Below, in pieces: positions 6,334 through 14,158 of a stretch of 15,589 nt of DNA (positions within the stretch are counted from its first letter, which is position 1; each line of letters opens with the position of its first letter). The notes under the pieces are model-generated. The model made no database searches and was not told the DNA's origin. It saw only the letters and a program-made list of their open reading frames with translations. The translations under genes were made by a program, and so were the position numbers. The DNA lies in assembly GCA_937880795.1 (NCBI GenBank), contig CALGRQ010000156.1, positions 1 to 15,589 of the forward strand, read 5' to 3'. This DNA comes from an uncultured Dyadobacter sp. (GTDB lineage: Bacteria > Bacteroidota > Bacteroidia > Cytophagales > Spirosomataceae).

Positions 6334-8493
6334 CTATAAGCTCATTTTAATTCCGCCATTGAATACGAAACCATCCAGTGGCGCATAAATATCCCTGAAA
6401 ACTGGATTGGAAATGGAACCGGTGTAGATATTGTCAAAACGGGTTTGCCGGCGGTCGGTAAAGTTTTCAAAATTAATGTATATTGAAAATTTCTTCCACA
6501 GCCTTTCCGCCATAAAGCCCATAATTATATAATCCTTTCCAATGCGTCCGTCACTGAGTTTTTGTTTACTAAAATAATAAGCTTCCAGTCCGATTTTCCA
6601 TTTTTCATCGACTTCATAAAACAATATGGAATTGACTCTGTGTCGGGGTGTTAGGAAATTTTCTTGGTGACTATTTCCCTCACTGATTCGGGCACGGGTA
6701 AAAGTGTATCCGAGGAATAATTTGAAATCGCTGTATCCGAGTTTTACGTTGGTTTCACTCCCACGGGTATCGATATGGCCGTCGATGTTACGGAACACAT
6801 ATGTACCACTGGTTTGCGGTTTGAGTACCAGTGGATCGATGAGATACGTATAGAAAAAGAGTTGATTGATACTCAACGATATTTGGTCATTGGCGAAGGA
6901 AGTCATGTAATTAATGTCCCAGTTTCCGCCATAACTTTTTTCCAGTTTATTGAACCGTTTGTCTATACCCAGCACGTTTCGGTATTGAATTCGCTCACTT
7001 TCCTCAGTGAAAATGGTAGGTGCTTTATAGCCCATTCCACCTCCCAAACGTGACGTCAATTGGGGACGAATTTTAAACAGTGCCGAAACCCTGGGCAGGA
7101 AAGCAAAGCCATAATTATTTACGTGGTCGGTGCGAAGGCCTGTTTCTATATTAAGCCATTTTTGCGCTTTCCAGGTATTTTGAACGAATGCGCCAACGGT
7201 CGTCAACTGGTAATTACGGTTTGCCAGGTTGTTTTCCTGAAAACGATCAGTCCATAAATTTAATCCGCCGATCCATTCGAGTTTTTCGCCATGGCGCGCA
7301 TACGAGGCTTCTGAAAAGGAAGCGTACTGTTTGCCATTGAATTGGTAGCCAGGTGTTTGTAGGTTTCTGTTGAAGTAGCTGACACTGTTTTTGACTACAA
7401 TATGGTCGCATTTGCCAAAGCTGTGATCGACGGTAAGTTGCGTGCTCAAACGCTCTGTTTTATTTTTCTCAAAATATGTATGACCCAATTGATTTTCATT
7501 TTTAATGAGGTGCATATCGCCGCCAATGCGATTTTCAAAGGTGGTATTCACTCCGAAATTAATGCTGGTTTTCTCTTTGGGATAAAAGAAGATCCGGGGA
7601 TTGAATGTAAAACGCTCAAATTTTGGAATTGCAGTGAGGTCAATTTTGGCAGGATCATAGGCGCCATTCCGGTTGTGAGCGGCAAAAATAGTTGTGCCTA
7701 TCTTGCCAAATCGTTGACCATAAAATCCATTGATATCCAATCCTTTGGCGCTGGTTCCATTGAGATGAAAACGTAATTCACGTTCAGCTTTTGGCGTTTT
7801 GGATATAAGATTCACCAATCCGGCAATGGCTCCGCCGCCATAAAGGGTGGACGCTGATCCCTTTATGAGCTCTACTTGTTTGAGGTCTAATGGAGGAATC
7901 TGCAAGAGTCCCAATCCGCTAGCCGCTCCGGAGTACAACGGAAATCCATCTTTCAAGAGCTGGGTGTAGCGCCCATCCAATCCCTGAATACGTATACTGG
8001 CGTTAGCGCTGGTTGCAGAAGTTGTTTGCACTTGTATACCAGTGCTTTCGCTGAGAATCGTCCGTATATCACCAGGTTTCATGTTGGCTTTTTCATCCAG
8101 TTCTTCACCCGCTACGAATTCTACCCGTGTGGGAATATCCTGAATTGTTCGAGAACTCCGCGTGGAAGAAATCACGACTTCTTCCATTTCTGCGGCATCG
8201 CTACTCAGTGCGATCTGTAAAGTATCTGAATAGGGGACAGTTAGCGTATCCAGTCGGTCCTTATACCCAATAAACCGGGTATGGAGTATTTGAACTCCTG
8301 GTCCCACATTTTGAATTTTTACATTTCCGGTAACGTCAGCTACTGCGCCGTTGGATGAACCCTTTATTAGGATCGTTGCCCCTGAAAGAGGTTCATTGGT
8401 TTGCGCATCTTTGACAATAAAATTTAGTGTATGCTGCGCCTGTGCCATGCTGGATAAAAGCATAAGCAATAGAGGCAAAATTAGTTTTTGCAT
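6334..8493 (-). CDS. TonB-dependent outer-membrane receptor, probably metal or metallophore related
   Basis: 719 residues from ATG 8493-8491. The signal peptide is MQKLILPLLLMLLSSMAQA, cleaved before QHTLNF. Residues about 22-98 are a carboxypeptidase-regulatory-like domain (ATILIKGSSNGAVADVTG, TRFIGYKD). MEEVVISSTRSSRTIQDIP (103-121) is the link to the plug, which has NASIRIQGLDGRYTQLLKDG, PPLDLKQVELIKGSASTLYG and GGGAIAGLVNLISKTPK. The rest is a 22-strand-type barrel with alternating aromatic strands. The length fits small siderophore/metal receptors such as ZnuD- or vitamin B12-type proteins, not the ~1000-residue SusC class. It is the last gene of a unit with a Cys-rich exported protein (36 bases upstream) and a metal-exporting ATPase. 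Context therefore suggests a metal ligand, but the substrate is inferred, not shown. Confidence 0.9.
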   Translation of the reverse strand: MQKLILPLLLMLLSSMAQAQHTLNFIVKDAQTNEPLSGATILIKGSSNGAVADVTGNVKIQNVGPGVQILHTRFIGYKDRLDTLTVPYSDTLQIALSSDAAEMEEVVISSTRSSRTIQDIPTRVEFVAGEELDEKANMKPGDIRTILSESTGIQVQTTSATSANASIRIQGLDGRYTQLLKDGFPLYSGAASGLGLLQIPPLDLKQVELIKGSASTLYGGGAIAGLVNLISKTPKAERELRFHLNGTSAKGLDINGFYGQRFGKIGTTIFAAHNRNGAYDPAKIDLTAIPKFERFTFNPRIFFYPKEKTSINFGVNTTFENRIGGDMHLIKNENQLGHTYFEKNKTERLSTQLTVDHSFGKCDHIVVKNSVSYFNRNLQTPGYQFNGKQYASFSEASYARHGEKLEWIGGLNLWTDRFQENNLANRNYQLTTVGAFVQNTWKAQKWLNIETGLRTDHVNNYGFAFLPRVSALFKIRPQLTSRLGGGMGYKAPTIFTEESERIQYRNVLGIDKRFNKLEKSYGGNWDINYMTSFANDQISLSINQLFFYTYLIDPLVLKPQTSGTYVFRNIDGHIDTRGSETNVKLGYSDFKLFLGYTFTRARISEGNSHQENFLTPRHRVNSILFYEVDEKWKIGLEAYYFSKQKLSDGRIGKDYIIMGFMAERLWKKFSIYINFENFTDRRQTRFDNIYTGSISNPVFRDIYAPLDGFVFNGGIKMSL

Positions 8494-8529
8494 GGAATAA
8501 GATTTAATGTTAGAAAATGATTCGGAACA

Positions 8530-8853
8530 TTAAATCAGTTTGGGAGGCTGCCATATAGCAATACCGGGCTCGGTAAATTGCCTGGCTTTGTAAAGAGGCT
8601 GAAAACGTGTTACGGCTATAACTGCTTTAATTTGAGCAAGTGTTTGGTGGGATGCGTGTACAAATTGGCCACAGCAGGCACAGATACAAAATGGCGAGCA
8701 AATTTCAACCGTATGTTCATGCTGGTTATGCGCAGTTTGAGCCACGTACGTTATTTCGTTTTCAGCCACATTACATTCCTGCCTGTCACCACATGGAACG
8801 AGCGCCAGTAGCAACAGGTATACAGAAAGTAATATGGCCTTGTATTTCAGCAT
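8530..8853 (-). CDS. Small exported Cys/His-rich protein (DUF6660-like)
   Basis: 107 residues from ATG 8853-8851, starting 14 bases after the ATPase stop. An N-terminal hydrophobic segment, KYKAILLSVYLLLLALVP (3-20), is followed directly by C21. This may be a membrane anchor or a lipoprotein-like signal. The body holds C27, a His cluster (AHNQHEHTVE, 41-50) and a dense motif, CSPFCICACC (52-61), then H66 and H69. Two further Cys-free stretches complete it (VTRFQPLYKARQF, IAIWQPP). The Cys and His spacing suggests metal binding in the periplasm. It resembles small Bacteroidota proteins annotated DUF6660 found beside heavy-metal transporters; this is recalled, not searched. Its position between the exporter and the receptor genes suggests a metallochaperone or sensor role. 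Confidence 0.75.
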   Translation of the reverse strand: MLKYKAILLSVYLLLLALVPCGDRQECNVAENEITYVAQTAHNQHEHTVEICSPFCICACCGQFVHASHQTLAQIKAVIAVTRFQPLYKARQFTEPGIAIWQPPKLI

Positions 8854-8867
8854 GGTTAGTGGTGTGG

Positions 8868-10865
8868 CTATACATTTTTATTTTGGATACGGAAAGCGTT
8901 GAGGATCGCAAGCAGCGCAACGCCAACATCTGCAAACACAGCCTCCCAAAGAGTGGCTATTCCTCCGGCTCCCAGTATCATCACAATAATTTTTACACCC
9001 ATAGCCAGGGCAATATTTTGATATACAATGTGTTTGGTTATTTTTCCAACCTTAATTGCCGATACAATTTTGGAAGGTTGATCATTCTGAATTACAACAT
9101 CGGCGGTTTCTATTGTAGCATCAGAGCCAAGTCCTCCCATTGCAATACCCACATCCGAAAGCGCGATCACCGGGGCGTCGTTTACGCCATCACCCACAAA
9201 TGCAATTTGTTTGCCTTTATCTTTCAGTTCTTGTACAATTTGTACTTTCCCTTCTGGAAGTAAATCACCATAGTACGACTTGATTCCCAGTTGCGTAGCC
9301 ACTTTACCTGTCACGCTCGATTTGTCGCCCGATAGCATAATGGTTTCAATACCCAACTTTTGTAATTCCGTAATGGTTTTCGAAGCGTCTTCTTTTACCT
9401 CATCGGATATAGTGATATAGCCTGCATAAACCTCATCAATCGCAACGGTCACAATGGTTTCTTCGATAGATTCCAATTTGGCAGGGTAAGTAATGCCAAA
9501 TTTTTTCAAGAGTTTTAGATTTCCAGCCAATACATTTTTTTGCTGTACCTTTCCTTTTAACCCATGACCGGCCACTTCTTCAACTTCCTCCGGCTTAATC
9601 AGGGGTATATTTTGAGCATGTTGCAAAACCGCCTGTGCCACCGGATGGGTCGAATAACTTTCCAGGGAAGCTGCAACTTGCAAAAATTCAGTTTGATCAA
9701 GAAGCGTTTCAACTTGCTGCACCTTGAAAACCCCCTTGGTAAGCGTGCCCGTTTTATCGGTAACAACGGTATCAATTTTTGTTAAGGCATCCAGAAAATT
9801 AGAGCCCTTTACAAGAATGCCATTTCTTGATGCCAGACCAATTCCGCCAAAATAACCAAGTGGAATGGATATCGTGAGTGCACATGGACAGGCTATTACC
9901 AGAAATACCATACCTCGGTATAACCATTGTTGGAAATTGTAATCGGGTACAAAAAAGAAAGGAGCAAGAATGATAAGGAGGGCTAAACCAAAAACTGCCG
10001 GCGTATAGATTTTAGCAAGACGGCTGATCATCAATTGGGTAGGGGCTTTTCGGGCCGTAGCATCCTGAACCATTTCTAGAATCCGGGATAGCTTCGAATC
10101 TTTGAATAAGGCGGTAACCTTTATTTCTACCGTTTTGTCGGTATTGATCATACCGGCCAACACCACTTCGTTAATTCGTTTTGTATCGGGTTTCGATTCT
10201 CCAGTAAGAGCTGCTGTATTGAAAGTGCCAATTTCGGAATTGAGTATTCCGTCCAGCGCCACTTTTTCTCCGGCTTTCACCAAAATAATTTCTCCCGTTT
10301 TTACCTCAGCGGGTTTCAGATTTACCTGCTGGTGATCGCGAAGTACAGTGACAGAATCGGGGCGAATATCCAAAAGTGCTTTTATGGAACGTTTAGAGCG
10401 GCTTACCGCCAAATCCTGAAACAGCTCACCGATCTCGTAGAAAATCATTACCGCCACACCTTCACTGAACTCTCCGATATAAAATGCGCCAAGTGTGGCA
10501 ATGGTCATGAGGGTAAATTCATTGAAGAACTCTCCACGTTTTACCTTTCGCCATGCCATACCAATGGTTTTGTACCCTGCCAGGATATAGGCCGATAACA
10601 TCAGGACAAACTCAACAGGTTTGCTGACGACAATATTGGAACCAAATCGCACGATCAAAAAAACGATCAGAATGGATAGGCTTATCCAAAGTGCCCAACG
10701 ACTTTGAAAAAGTCCGCTACTTTCTCCATCATGATCATGGTCGTGATCATCGTCATCGTGCGAATGGCCATGCTGCTCACTCTTTTGGGCTACACCATGC
10801 TGTTGGTCGTGATCGCAACATTCCTTGCCAGATGTAGTCTGCGTATGATGATGATCTACTTGCAT
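8868..10865 (-). CDS. P1B-type heavy-metal ATPase, Zn/Cd/Pb (P1B-2) type
   Basis: 665 residues from ATG 10865-10863; three upstream in-frame codons starting with TTG are not favoured. The first ~50 residues are a His/Asp-rich tail (VDHHHTQ, KECCDHDQQH, HGHSHDDDDHDHDHD). They take the place of the usual ferredoxin-like HMA domain with its GMDCxxC motif. Then come transmembrane helices, the TGES actuator loop, the C326-P-C328 metal site in VIACPCALTISIPLGY, the phosphorylated D370 in DKTGTLTKG, GDKSSVTGK, and the hinge GDGVNDAPVIALSDVGIAMG. The last helix has FADVGVALLAILNAFR with D646, the acidic residue typical of ZntA-like exporters and absent from copper pumps. It should export Zn2+, Cd2+ or Pb2+ from the cytoplasm. 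It is the first gene of the three-gene metal unit. Confidence 0.93.
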   Translation of the reverse strand: MQVDHHHTQTTSGKECCDHDQQHGVAQKSEQHGHSHDDDDHDHDHDGESSGLFQSRWALWISLSILIVFLIVRFGSNIVVSKPVEFVLMLSAYILAGYKTIGMAWRKVKRGEFFNEFTLMTIATLGAFYIGEFSEGVAVMIFYEIGELFQDLAVSRSKRSIKALLDIRPDSVTVLRDHQQVNLKPAEVKTGEIILVKAGEKVALDGILNSEIGTFNTAALTGESKPDTKRINEVVLAGMINTDKTVEIKVTALFKDSKLSRILEMVQDATARKAPTQLMISRLAKIYTPAVFGLALLIILAPFFFVPDYNFQQWLYRGMVFLVIACPCALTISIPLGYFGGIGLASRNGILVKGSNFLDALTKIDTVVTDKTGTLTKGVFKVQQVETLLDQTEFLQVAASLESYSTHPVAQAVLQHAQNIPLIKPEEVEEVAGHGLKGKVQQKNVLAGNLKLLKKFGITYPAKLESIEETIVTVAIDEVYAGYITISDEVKEDASKTITELQKLGIETIMLSGDKSSVTGKVATQLGIKSYYGDLLPEGKVQIVQELKDKGKQIAFVGDGVNDAPVIALSDVGIAMGGLGSDATIETADVVIQNDQPSKIVSAIKVGKITKHIVYQNIALAMGVKIIVMILGAGGIATLWEAVFADVGVALLAILNAFRIQNKNV

Positions 10866-10897
10866 AAGTTTCAATGTTTAACATACTATTCCGTCTT

Positions 10898-11003
10898 CAA
10901 ATGTATGTAAATAAATAGTGCAACAGGGTTACATGTGCTGTAAATCAATTAGTTGCAATATTGTTGCGAGATGTATCGGAGTTGCAGAATGACTAGCAAC
11001 TAA
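10898..11003 (-). promoter_or_regulatory. Promoter and half-site cluster upstream of the metal operon
   Basis: On the minus strand, TACATTTG (10905-10898) is a perfect Bacteroidota -7 box, which would place the transcript start about 25 bases before the ATPase ATG. No good -33 TTTG lies at the usual spacing, so an activator may be needed. Upstream are four GTTGC/GCAAC half-sites within about 50 bases (near 10952-10956, 10963-10967, 10981-10985 and 10996-11000). They include GCAA-N5-TTGC (10955-10967) and an outer pair TTAGTTGC/GCAACTAA (10949-10956, 10996-11003). This arrangement suggests a metal-responsive regulator site; the regulator is unknown. Confidence 0.45.
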
Positions 11004-11258
11004 AAAAGTATACGCGGAATTTTGCCTATATTTCTGGCGTAACTTGGTTCATTTATTTTTAAAGGTCTCAATGTCAACAGTTTTACCTGTTGTCAAATCG
11101 CCACGATAACTCAACAGCAGTTGTAACGGAAAGAAGTAGTTTTCATAATTGAGTGAGGGCAACTCGGATATATATTTTTCCTACATGCAAACCACGAGCG
11201 ATATAACAATTAAAACAGAGAAGTATAACAATGAGATGTAACCGTAGCATTAATTTTT
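11004..11258. other. Remainder of the divergent intergenic region
   Basis: About 250 bases before the decarboxylase gene without an intact gene. A short dyad, CAACAG/CTGTTG (11075-11080, 11087-11092), lies in it. A 43-codon minus-strand frame (11180-11049) reads in part NYFFPLQLLLSYRGDL, then TTGKTVDIETFKNK. It has no ATG and could be a gene remnant or chance. No convincing TAnnTTTG promoter was found for the plus-strand gene. Confidence 0.3.
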
Positions 11259-12662
11259 ATGGATTTGATTTTAGGAAATGATTTAAAAAAAATAGATCTG
11301 ATATTGGATGAGGTAAAAATTCGGATGGTTCAATTCTTGGAAAAACTGGATACCCTTCCTACCCACGCACAGGATCAGAGCATTCCTACCTTTCCGTTGC
11401 CAAATACGGGGCTGGGTTCTCTTGGGAGTCTTGAATTATTTCAGGAACATTTTCAGAAACTGATTGTTGGAAGCGCTGGTCCCCGATATTGGGGATTTGT
11501 TACGGGCGGGACTACCCCAGCTTCTATTGTGGGGGACTGGCTAACTACCGTTTTTGATCAGAATACTCAATCCCTCAAAGGTTCTGGGGATATTTCTGCT
11601 GAGATTGAGCTGGAAACCATTAAACTATTACTGGAACTTCTCAATCTGCCTCCCGAATTTAACGGGGGTTTTGTTACGGGCGCCACGATGTCCAATTTCA
11701 CAGGACTGGCCGTTGCGAGGCAATGGGCTGGTGCACAGCTTGGGAAAGATATAGCCAGGGATGGAATGACGGGAGATGTAGTTGTATTAGGCGGAAGTGC
11801 TCATTCATCGGTTATTAAATGCTTGTCCATGTTGGGTTTTGGAAGTAGTAATTTGTTAAATATCAGGACAATAACTAATAGGGAGGCGATTGATGTAACA
11901 GCGCTTGAAGAAACACTGAATGGTCTGAGCGGAAAGTCGGTTATTCTTAATTGCAGTGCAGGCACTGTTAATACGGTTGATTTTGATGATATTCAGGCTA
12001 TTGTGAAGTTGAGGGAGAAACATAAATTTTGGCTTCATATAGACGCTGCTTTTGGTGGCTTTGCCACATGTGCCAACGCTTATCGGCATTTGTTAACAGG
12101 GTGGGAGCATGCGGACAGTATTACCATTGATTGTCATAAATGGTTAAATGTTCCTTACGACAGCGCCGTGATTTTGACACGAAAAGAACATAAGCATTTA
12201 CAAATTCAATGTTTTCAAAACTCGAACGCGGCCTATTTGGGTGATTCGAATGACCGATTTTCCTATTTAAACTTTTTGCCAGAAAATTCGAGGAGATTTC
12301 GGGCGTTGCCGGTTTGGTTTAGCCTAATGGCATATGGTAAAGCGGGTTTTCGAAGCATTGTTGAAAATAGTATACATTGCGCCCAAACTTTCGGGAATTT
12401 GATTGAAGCTAGTGGCGAATTTGAGCTAATGGCGCCGGTTAGGTTAAACGTGGTTTGTTTCGGTTTGAAAGGCAACAAAGAATCCACTGCCGACTTCTTA
12501 TATAAACTAAATGCGCGAGGCAGCGTGTTTATGACCCCGACGGTGTTGTATGGGAAGCAATGTATAAGGGCTGCATTTGTTAACTTTCGTACATCGCCAC
12601 AAGATATCGAAATTGCAATGACGGAATTAAATCAGGTTTACAGCCAAATGTTTCAAAATTAG
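11259..12662 (+). CDS. PLP-dependent group II decarboxylase-family enzyme
   Basis: 467 residues from ATG 11259. The fold is type I PLP-dependent, like aromatic-amino-acid, glutamate and diaminobutyrate decarboxylases. Visible landmarks are GPRYWGFVTGGTTPASIVGD (74-93), GGFVTGATMSNFTGLAVAR (136-154), the cofactor-stacking H182 in GGSAHSSVIKCLSMLGFG, D262 in HIDAAFGGFA, which binds the pyridine nitrogen, and K294 in DCHKWLNVPYD, which forms the Schiff base. The C-terminal small domain ends at FVNFRTSPQDIEIAM. The length matches the family (about 470-500). The substrate cannot be told from the sequence. Some close relatives are annotated simply as aspartate aminotransferase family, and decarboxylation is the more probable reaction. 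It is a cytoplasmic, single-gene unit ended by a strong terminator. Confidence 0.88.
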   Translation: MDLILGNDLKKIDLILDEVKIRMVQFLEKLDTLPTHAQDQSIPTFPLPNTGLGSLGSLELFQEHFQKLIVGSAGPRYWGFVTGGTTPASIVGDWLTTVFDQNTQSLKGSGDISAEIELETIKLLLELLNLPPEFNGGFVTGATMSNFTGLAVARQWAGAQLGKDIARDGMTGDVVVLGGSAHSSVIKCLSMLGFGSSNLLNIRTITNREAIDVTALEETLNGLSGKSVILNCSAGTVNTVDFDDIQAIVKLREKHKFWLHIDAAFGGFATCANAYRHLLTGWEHADSITIDCHKWLNVPYDSAVILTRKEHKHLQIQCFQNSNAAYLGDSNDRFSYLNFLPENSRRFRALPVWFSLMAYGKAGFRSIVENSIHCAQTFGNLIEASGEFELMAPVRLNVVCFGLKGNKESTADFLYKLNARGSVFMTPTVLYGKQCIRAAFVNFRTSPQDIEIAMTELNQVYSQMFQN

Positions 12663-12666
12663 CCCA

Positions 12667-12701
12667 CAAAAAATGCTTCCTTAGGAGGGAAGCATTTTTT
12701 G
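12667..12701. terminator. Strong bidirectional terminator
   Basis: CAAAAAATGCTTCC (12667-12680) pairs perfectly over 14 bases with GGAAGCATTTTTTG (12688-12701), with a 7-base loop. The A and T runs at the stem base give a U-tract on both strands. It serves the decarboxylase gene (+) and the partition pair (-). Confidence 0.9.
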
Positions 12702-12746
12702 TAAGACAAACATAGCGTGTGTCAGTGAATATATTGTTGGGCTCGA

Positions 12747-13049
12747 TCAGTCATTATTATTTTTCGGCTTACGCCCAACCTTGGTTTTGTTGCGGATTTT
12801 ATCCGGACGCGGGCGGATCTCTTTATTCTGAAAATATAGTTTCAGTGATTCCAGAATAATGTCCTTTTGCGTTAGTCCTTCCCAATAGCCATAATCCTTC
12901 ATGTTTTCCATCAGGATATAGTCGCAGTCGAACGTAACCTTGGTAGGTCCCGCATCAACCACTTCAACGGGTAGACTCATTTCCAATTCCTCGTGCGTGT
13001 CGGGCACAAGGGGAAGGGGTGCGAAATCAAATTTCCTTTCTTTAGCCAT
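12747..13049 (-). CDS. Small ribbon-helix-helix-type DNA-binding protein, likely partition adaptor
   Basis: 100 residues from ATG 13049-13047. The N-terminal third is proline-rich and flexible (FDFAPLPLVPDTHEELEMS). Residues 36-76 fit a ribbon-helix-helix unit. The strand is TKVTFDC, helix A is YILMENMKDYGYWEG, and the turn GLTQKD leads to helix B (IILESLKLYFQNK). The C-terminus is strongly basic (RPRPDKIRNKTKVGRKPK). It starts 5 bases after the parA stop, so the two are co-transcribed. A short, parA-linked RHH protein is what type Ib partition systems (ParG, Omega) use to bind the centromere and repress the operon. The RHH assignment is by pattern, so a different small DNA-binding fold is possible. 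Confidence 0.7.
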   Translation of the reverse strand: MAKERKFDFAPLPLVPDTHEELEMSLPVEVVDAGPTKVTFDCDYILMENMKDYGYWEGLTQKDIILESLKLYFQNKEIRPRPDKIRNKTKVGRKPKNNND

Positions 13050-13054
13050 CTTAT

Positions 13055-13819
13055 CTAGTTGTTAATTCGTTCCAAAATTTCTTTGGTGAGTTTGTAATAA
13101 TCTTCTGCGCCGTTGCTATTCGGAGCATAATCAAAAATTGTAGCACCACTTGCCTGTGCTTCGGAAAGTGAGATGTTATCACGAATAAAAGAATTCATAA
13201 ATGCATCACCCAATTGCTCTCTTGTGGCGTTGATTAGTTCGTGGCTAATCTTCTTTCTAATTTTTGGATTATACCGTGTTGCGAAAACTCCTCCCAGATT
13301 AGTGCTCGGACTGATTTTTTTGATCTCAGCCGAGTACACCAAAAAGTTACGCAACCCTTCGTAGCTCAAAAACTCTGCTTGAAGCGGTACGTAATATTGG
13401 TGACATGAAACGAGTGCCAAACGTGTATTTCCATACAGGGCAGGAGGACAATCGATGATAACGAAATCGTAACGATCCTTTACTTTTTCAAGTGCGATGC
13501 GCAGGTTGAAAGGGAATATAGGAGCCGATTTGATCGTGTCTTCTCTGTGAATCATTTCCGCTGATCCGGGCAATATATCAATGTCGCCCACTTTCATGAC
13601 AATGTCATCAAATTCGTATTCGCCAGTGATAAAGGACCCGCTGTCTTTTTTCAAGCCGGCGTGTGTGATGCCAAAGCTTTTGGTAAGACTTGCCTGCGCA
13701 TCCAGGTCGATAACCAGTACACGGGCATTCGCGAATTTGTTAAGACCAGCAGCAATGCTTTGCGCAGAAGTTGTTTTACCTACTCCTCCTTTGTTATTGA
13801 CAATACTTATGATTTTCAT
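13055..13819 (-). CDS. parA: ParA/Soj family partition ATPase
   Basis: 254 residues from ATG 13819-13817. The deviant Walker A motif KGGVGKTT lies at residues 10-17. Walker A' is VIDLDAQASLTKSFG (36-50), and Walker B is DFVIIDCPPALYGN with D123. QYYVPLQAEFLSYEGLRNFL (141-160) is the usual family block. There is no N-terminal helix-turn-helix extension, which places it with short type Ib ParA/ParF-like proteins rather than the F/P1 class. Such ATPases form ATP-dependent patterns on the nucleoid and move DNA or protein cargo. The RHH-type gene follows directly, and an AT-rich repeat region precedes it. This cassette is typical of plasmids, ICEs or chromids. Whether the window is chromosomal or such an element cannot be settled here. 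Confidence 0.92.
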   Translation of the reverse strand: MKIISIVNNKGGVGKTTSAQSIAAGLNKFANARVLVIDLDAQASLTKSFGITHAGLKKDSGSFITGEYEFDDIVMKVGDIDILPGSAEMIHREDTIKSAPIFPFNLRIALEKVKDRYDFVIIDCPPALYGNTRLALVSCHQYYVPLQAEFLSYEGLRNFLVYSAEIKKISPSTNLGGVFATRYNPKIRKKISHELINATREQLGDAFMNSFIRDNISLSEAQASGATIFDYAPNSNGAEDYYKLTKEILERINN

Positions 13820-13990
13820 TTAAAAGTATTATAAGTATAAAAAGTTAAACGTTTATTTAAAGATCAATACGTAAATAAACATAAAATAAATTTATCCCTT
13901 ATCTATTTAAATAAAAAGTGTTAAAAGTTTTTAACTGGCGTAAATGTAGTAAACTTTTTAAAAGTATTACAAATATTAAAAGATAAATAT
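13819..13990. promoter_or_regulatory. AT-rich repeat region upstream of parA: candidate centromere/operator
   Basis: Two 31-base direct repeats, 13819-13849 and 13957-13987, match at 27 of 31 positions. Both begin TTTAAAAGTATTA. Between them are several palindromes: TAAACGTTTA (13846-13855); GTTTATTTA (13851-13859) with TAAATAAAC (13872-13880); GTTAAAA (13920-13926) with TTTTAAC (13929-13935); and ACTTTT-T-AAAAGT (13953-13965). The first repeat begins at the parA start codon, so a protein bound there would also repress the operon. This is inferred from the layout of type Ib cassettes, where the centromere lies upstream of parA. Confidence 0.5.
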
Positions 13991-14048
13991 TTAATTTTTT
14001 TTCAATTTATTGAATCTGAGTCGTTTGAAATTTTCATGACTTTTGGTT

Positions 14049-14082
14049 ACCCAGGGCCTATTTGAAAAATAGGCCTATGGGT
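14049..14082. terminator. Hairpin between the MFS gene and the parA upstream region
   Basis: GGCCTATTT (14055-14063) pairs with AAATAGGCC (14067-14075) around a 3-base loop. ACCC/GGGT (14049-14052, 14079-14082) extends the stem past a small internal loop. It lies just beyond the MFS terminator and may insulate the partition promoter from read-through. There is no U-tract. Confidence 0.5.
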
Positions 14083-14090
14083 GGGTCAAT

Positions 14091-14128
14091 AAAAAAAAAC
14101 GGGCTCATCTTGATTGGATGAACCCGTT
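14091..14128 (-). terminator. Rho-independent terminator of the MFS gene
   Basis: Read on the minus strand, the stem AACGGG (14098-14103) with CCCGTT (14123-14128), plus TCATC/GATGA after one mismatch, is followed directly by a run of nine U (the A-run 14091-14099). It begins 30 bases after the MFS stop. This is the clearest terminator in the window. Confidence 0.9.
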
Positions 14129-14158
14129 GGGTGCGAGTGTTAAAAGTGGGGTGTAGAC

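Noticed and set aside
8640..9263. 207-codon open frame on the plus strand
   Set aside because: It lies antisense to the Cys-rich protein and P-type ATPase genes, both of which have clear motifs. Its translation is low-complexity and without a recognisable domain.
11049..11180. 43-codon minus-strand frame as a real gene
   Set aside because: It has no ATG, is bounded upstream by a stop, and is short enough to arise by chance. It is mentioned only as a possible remnant.
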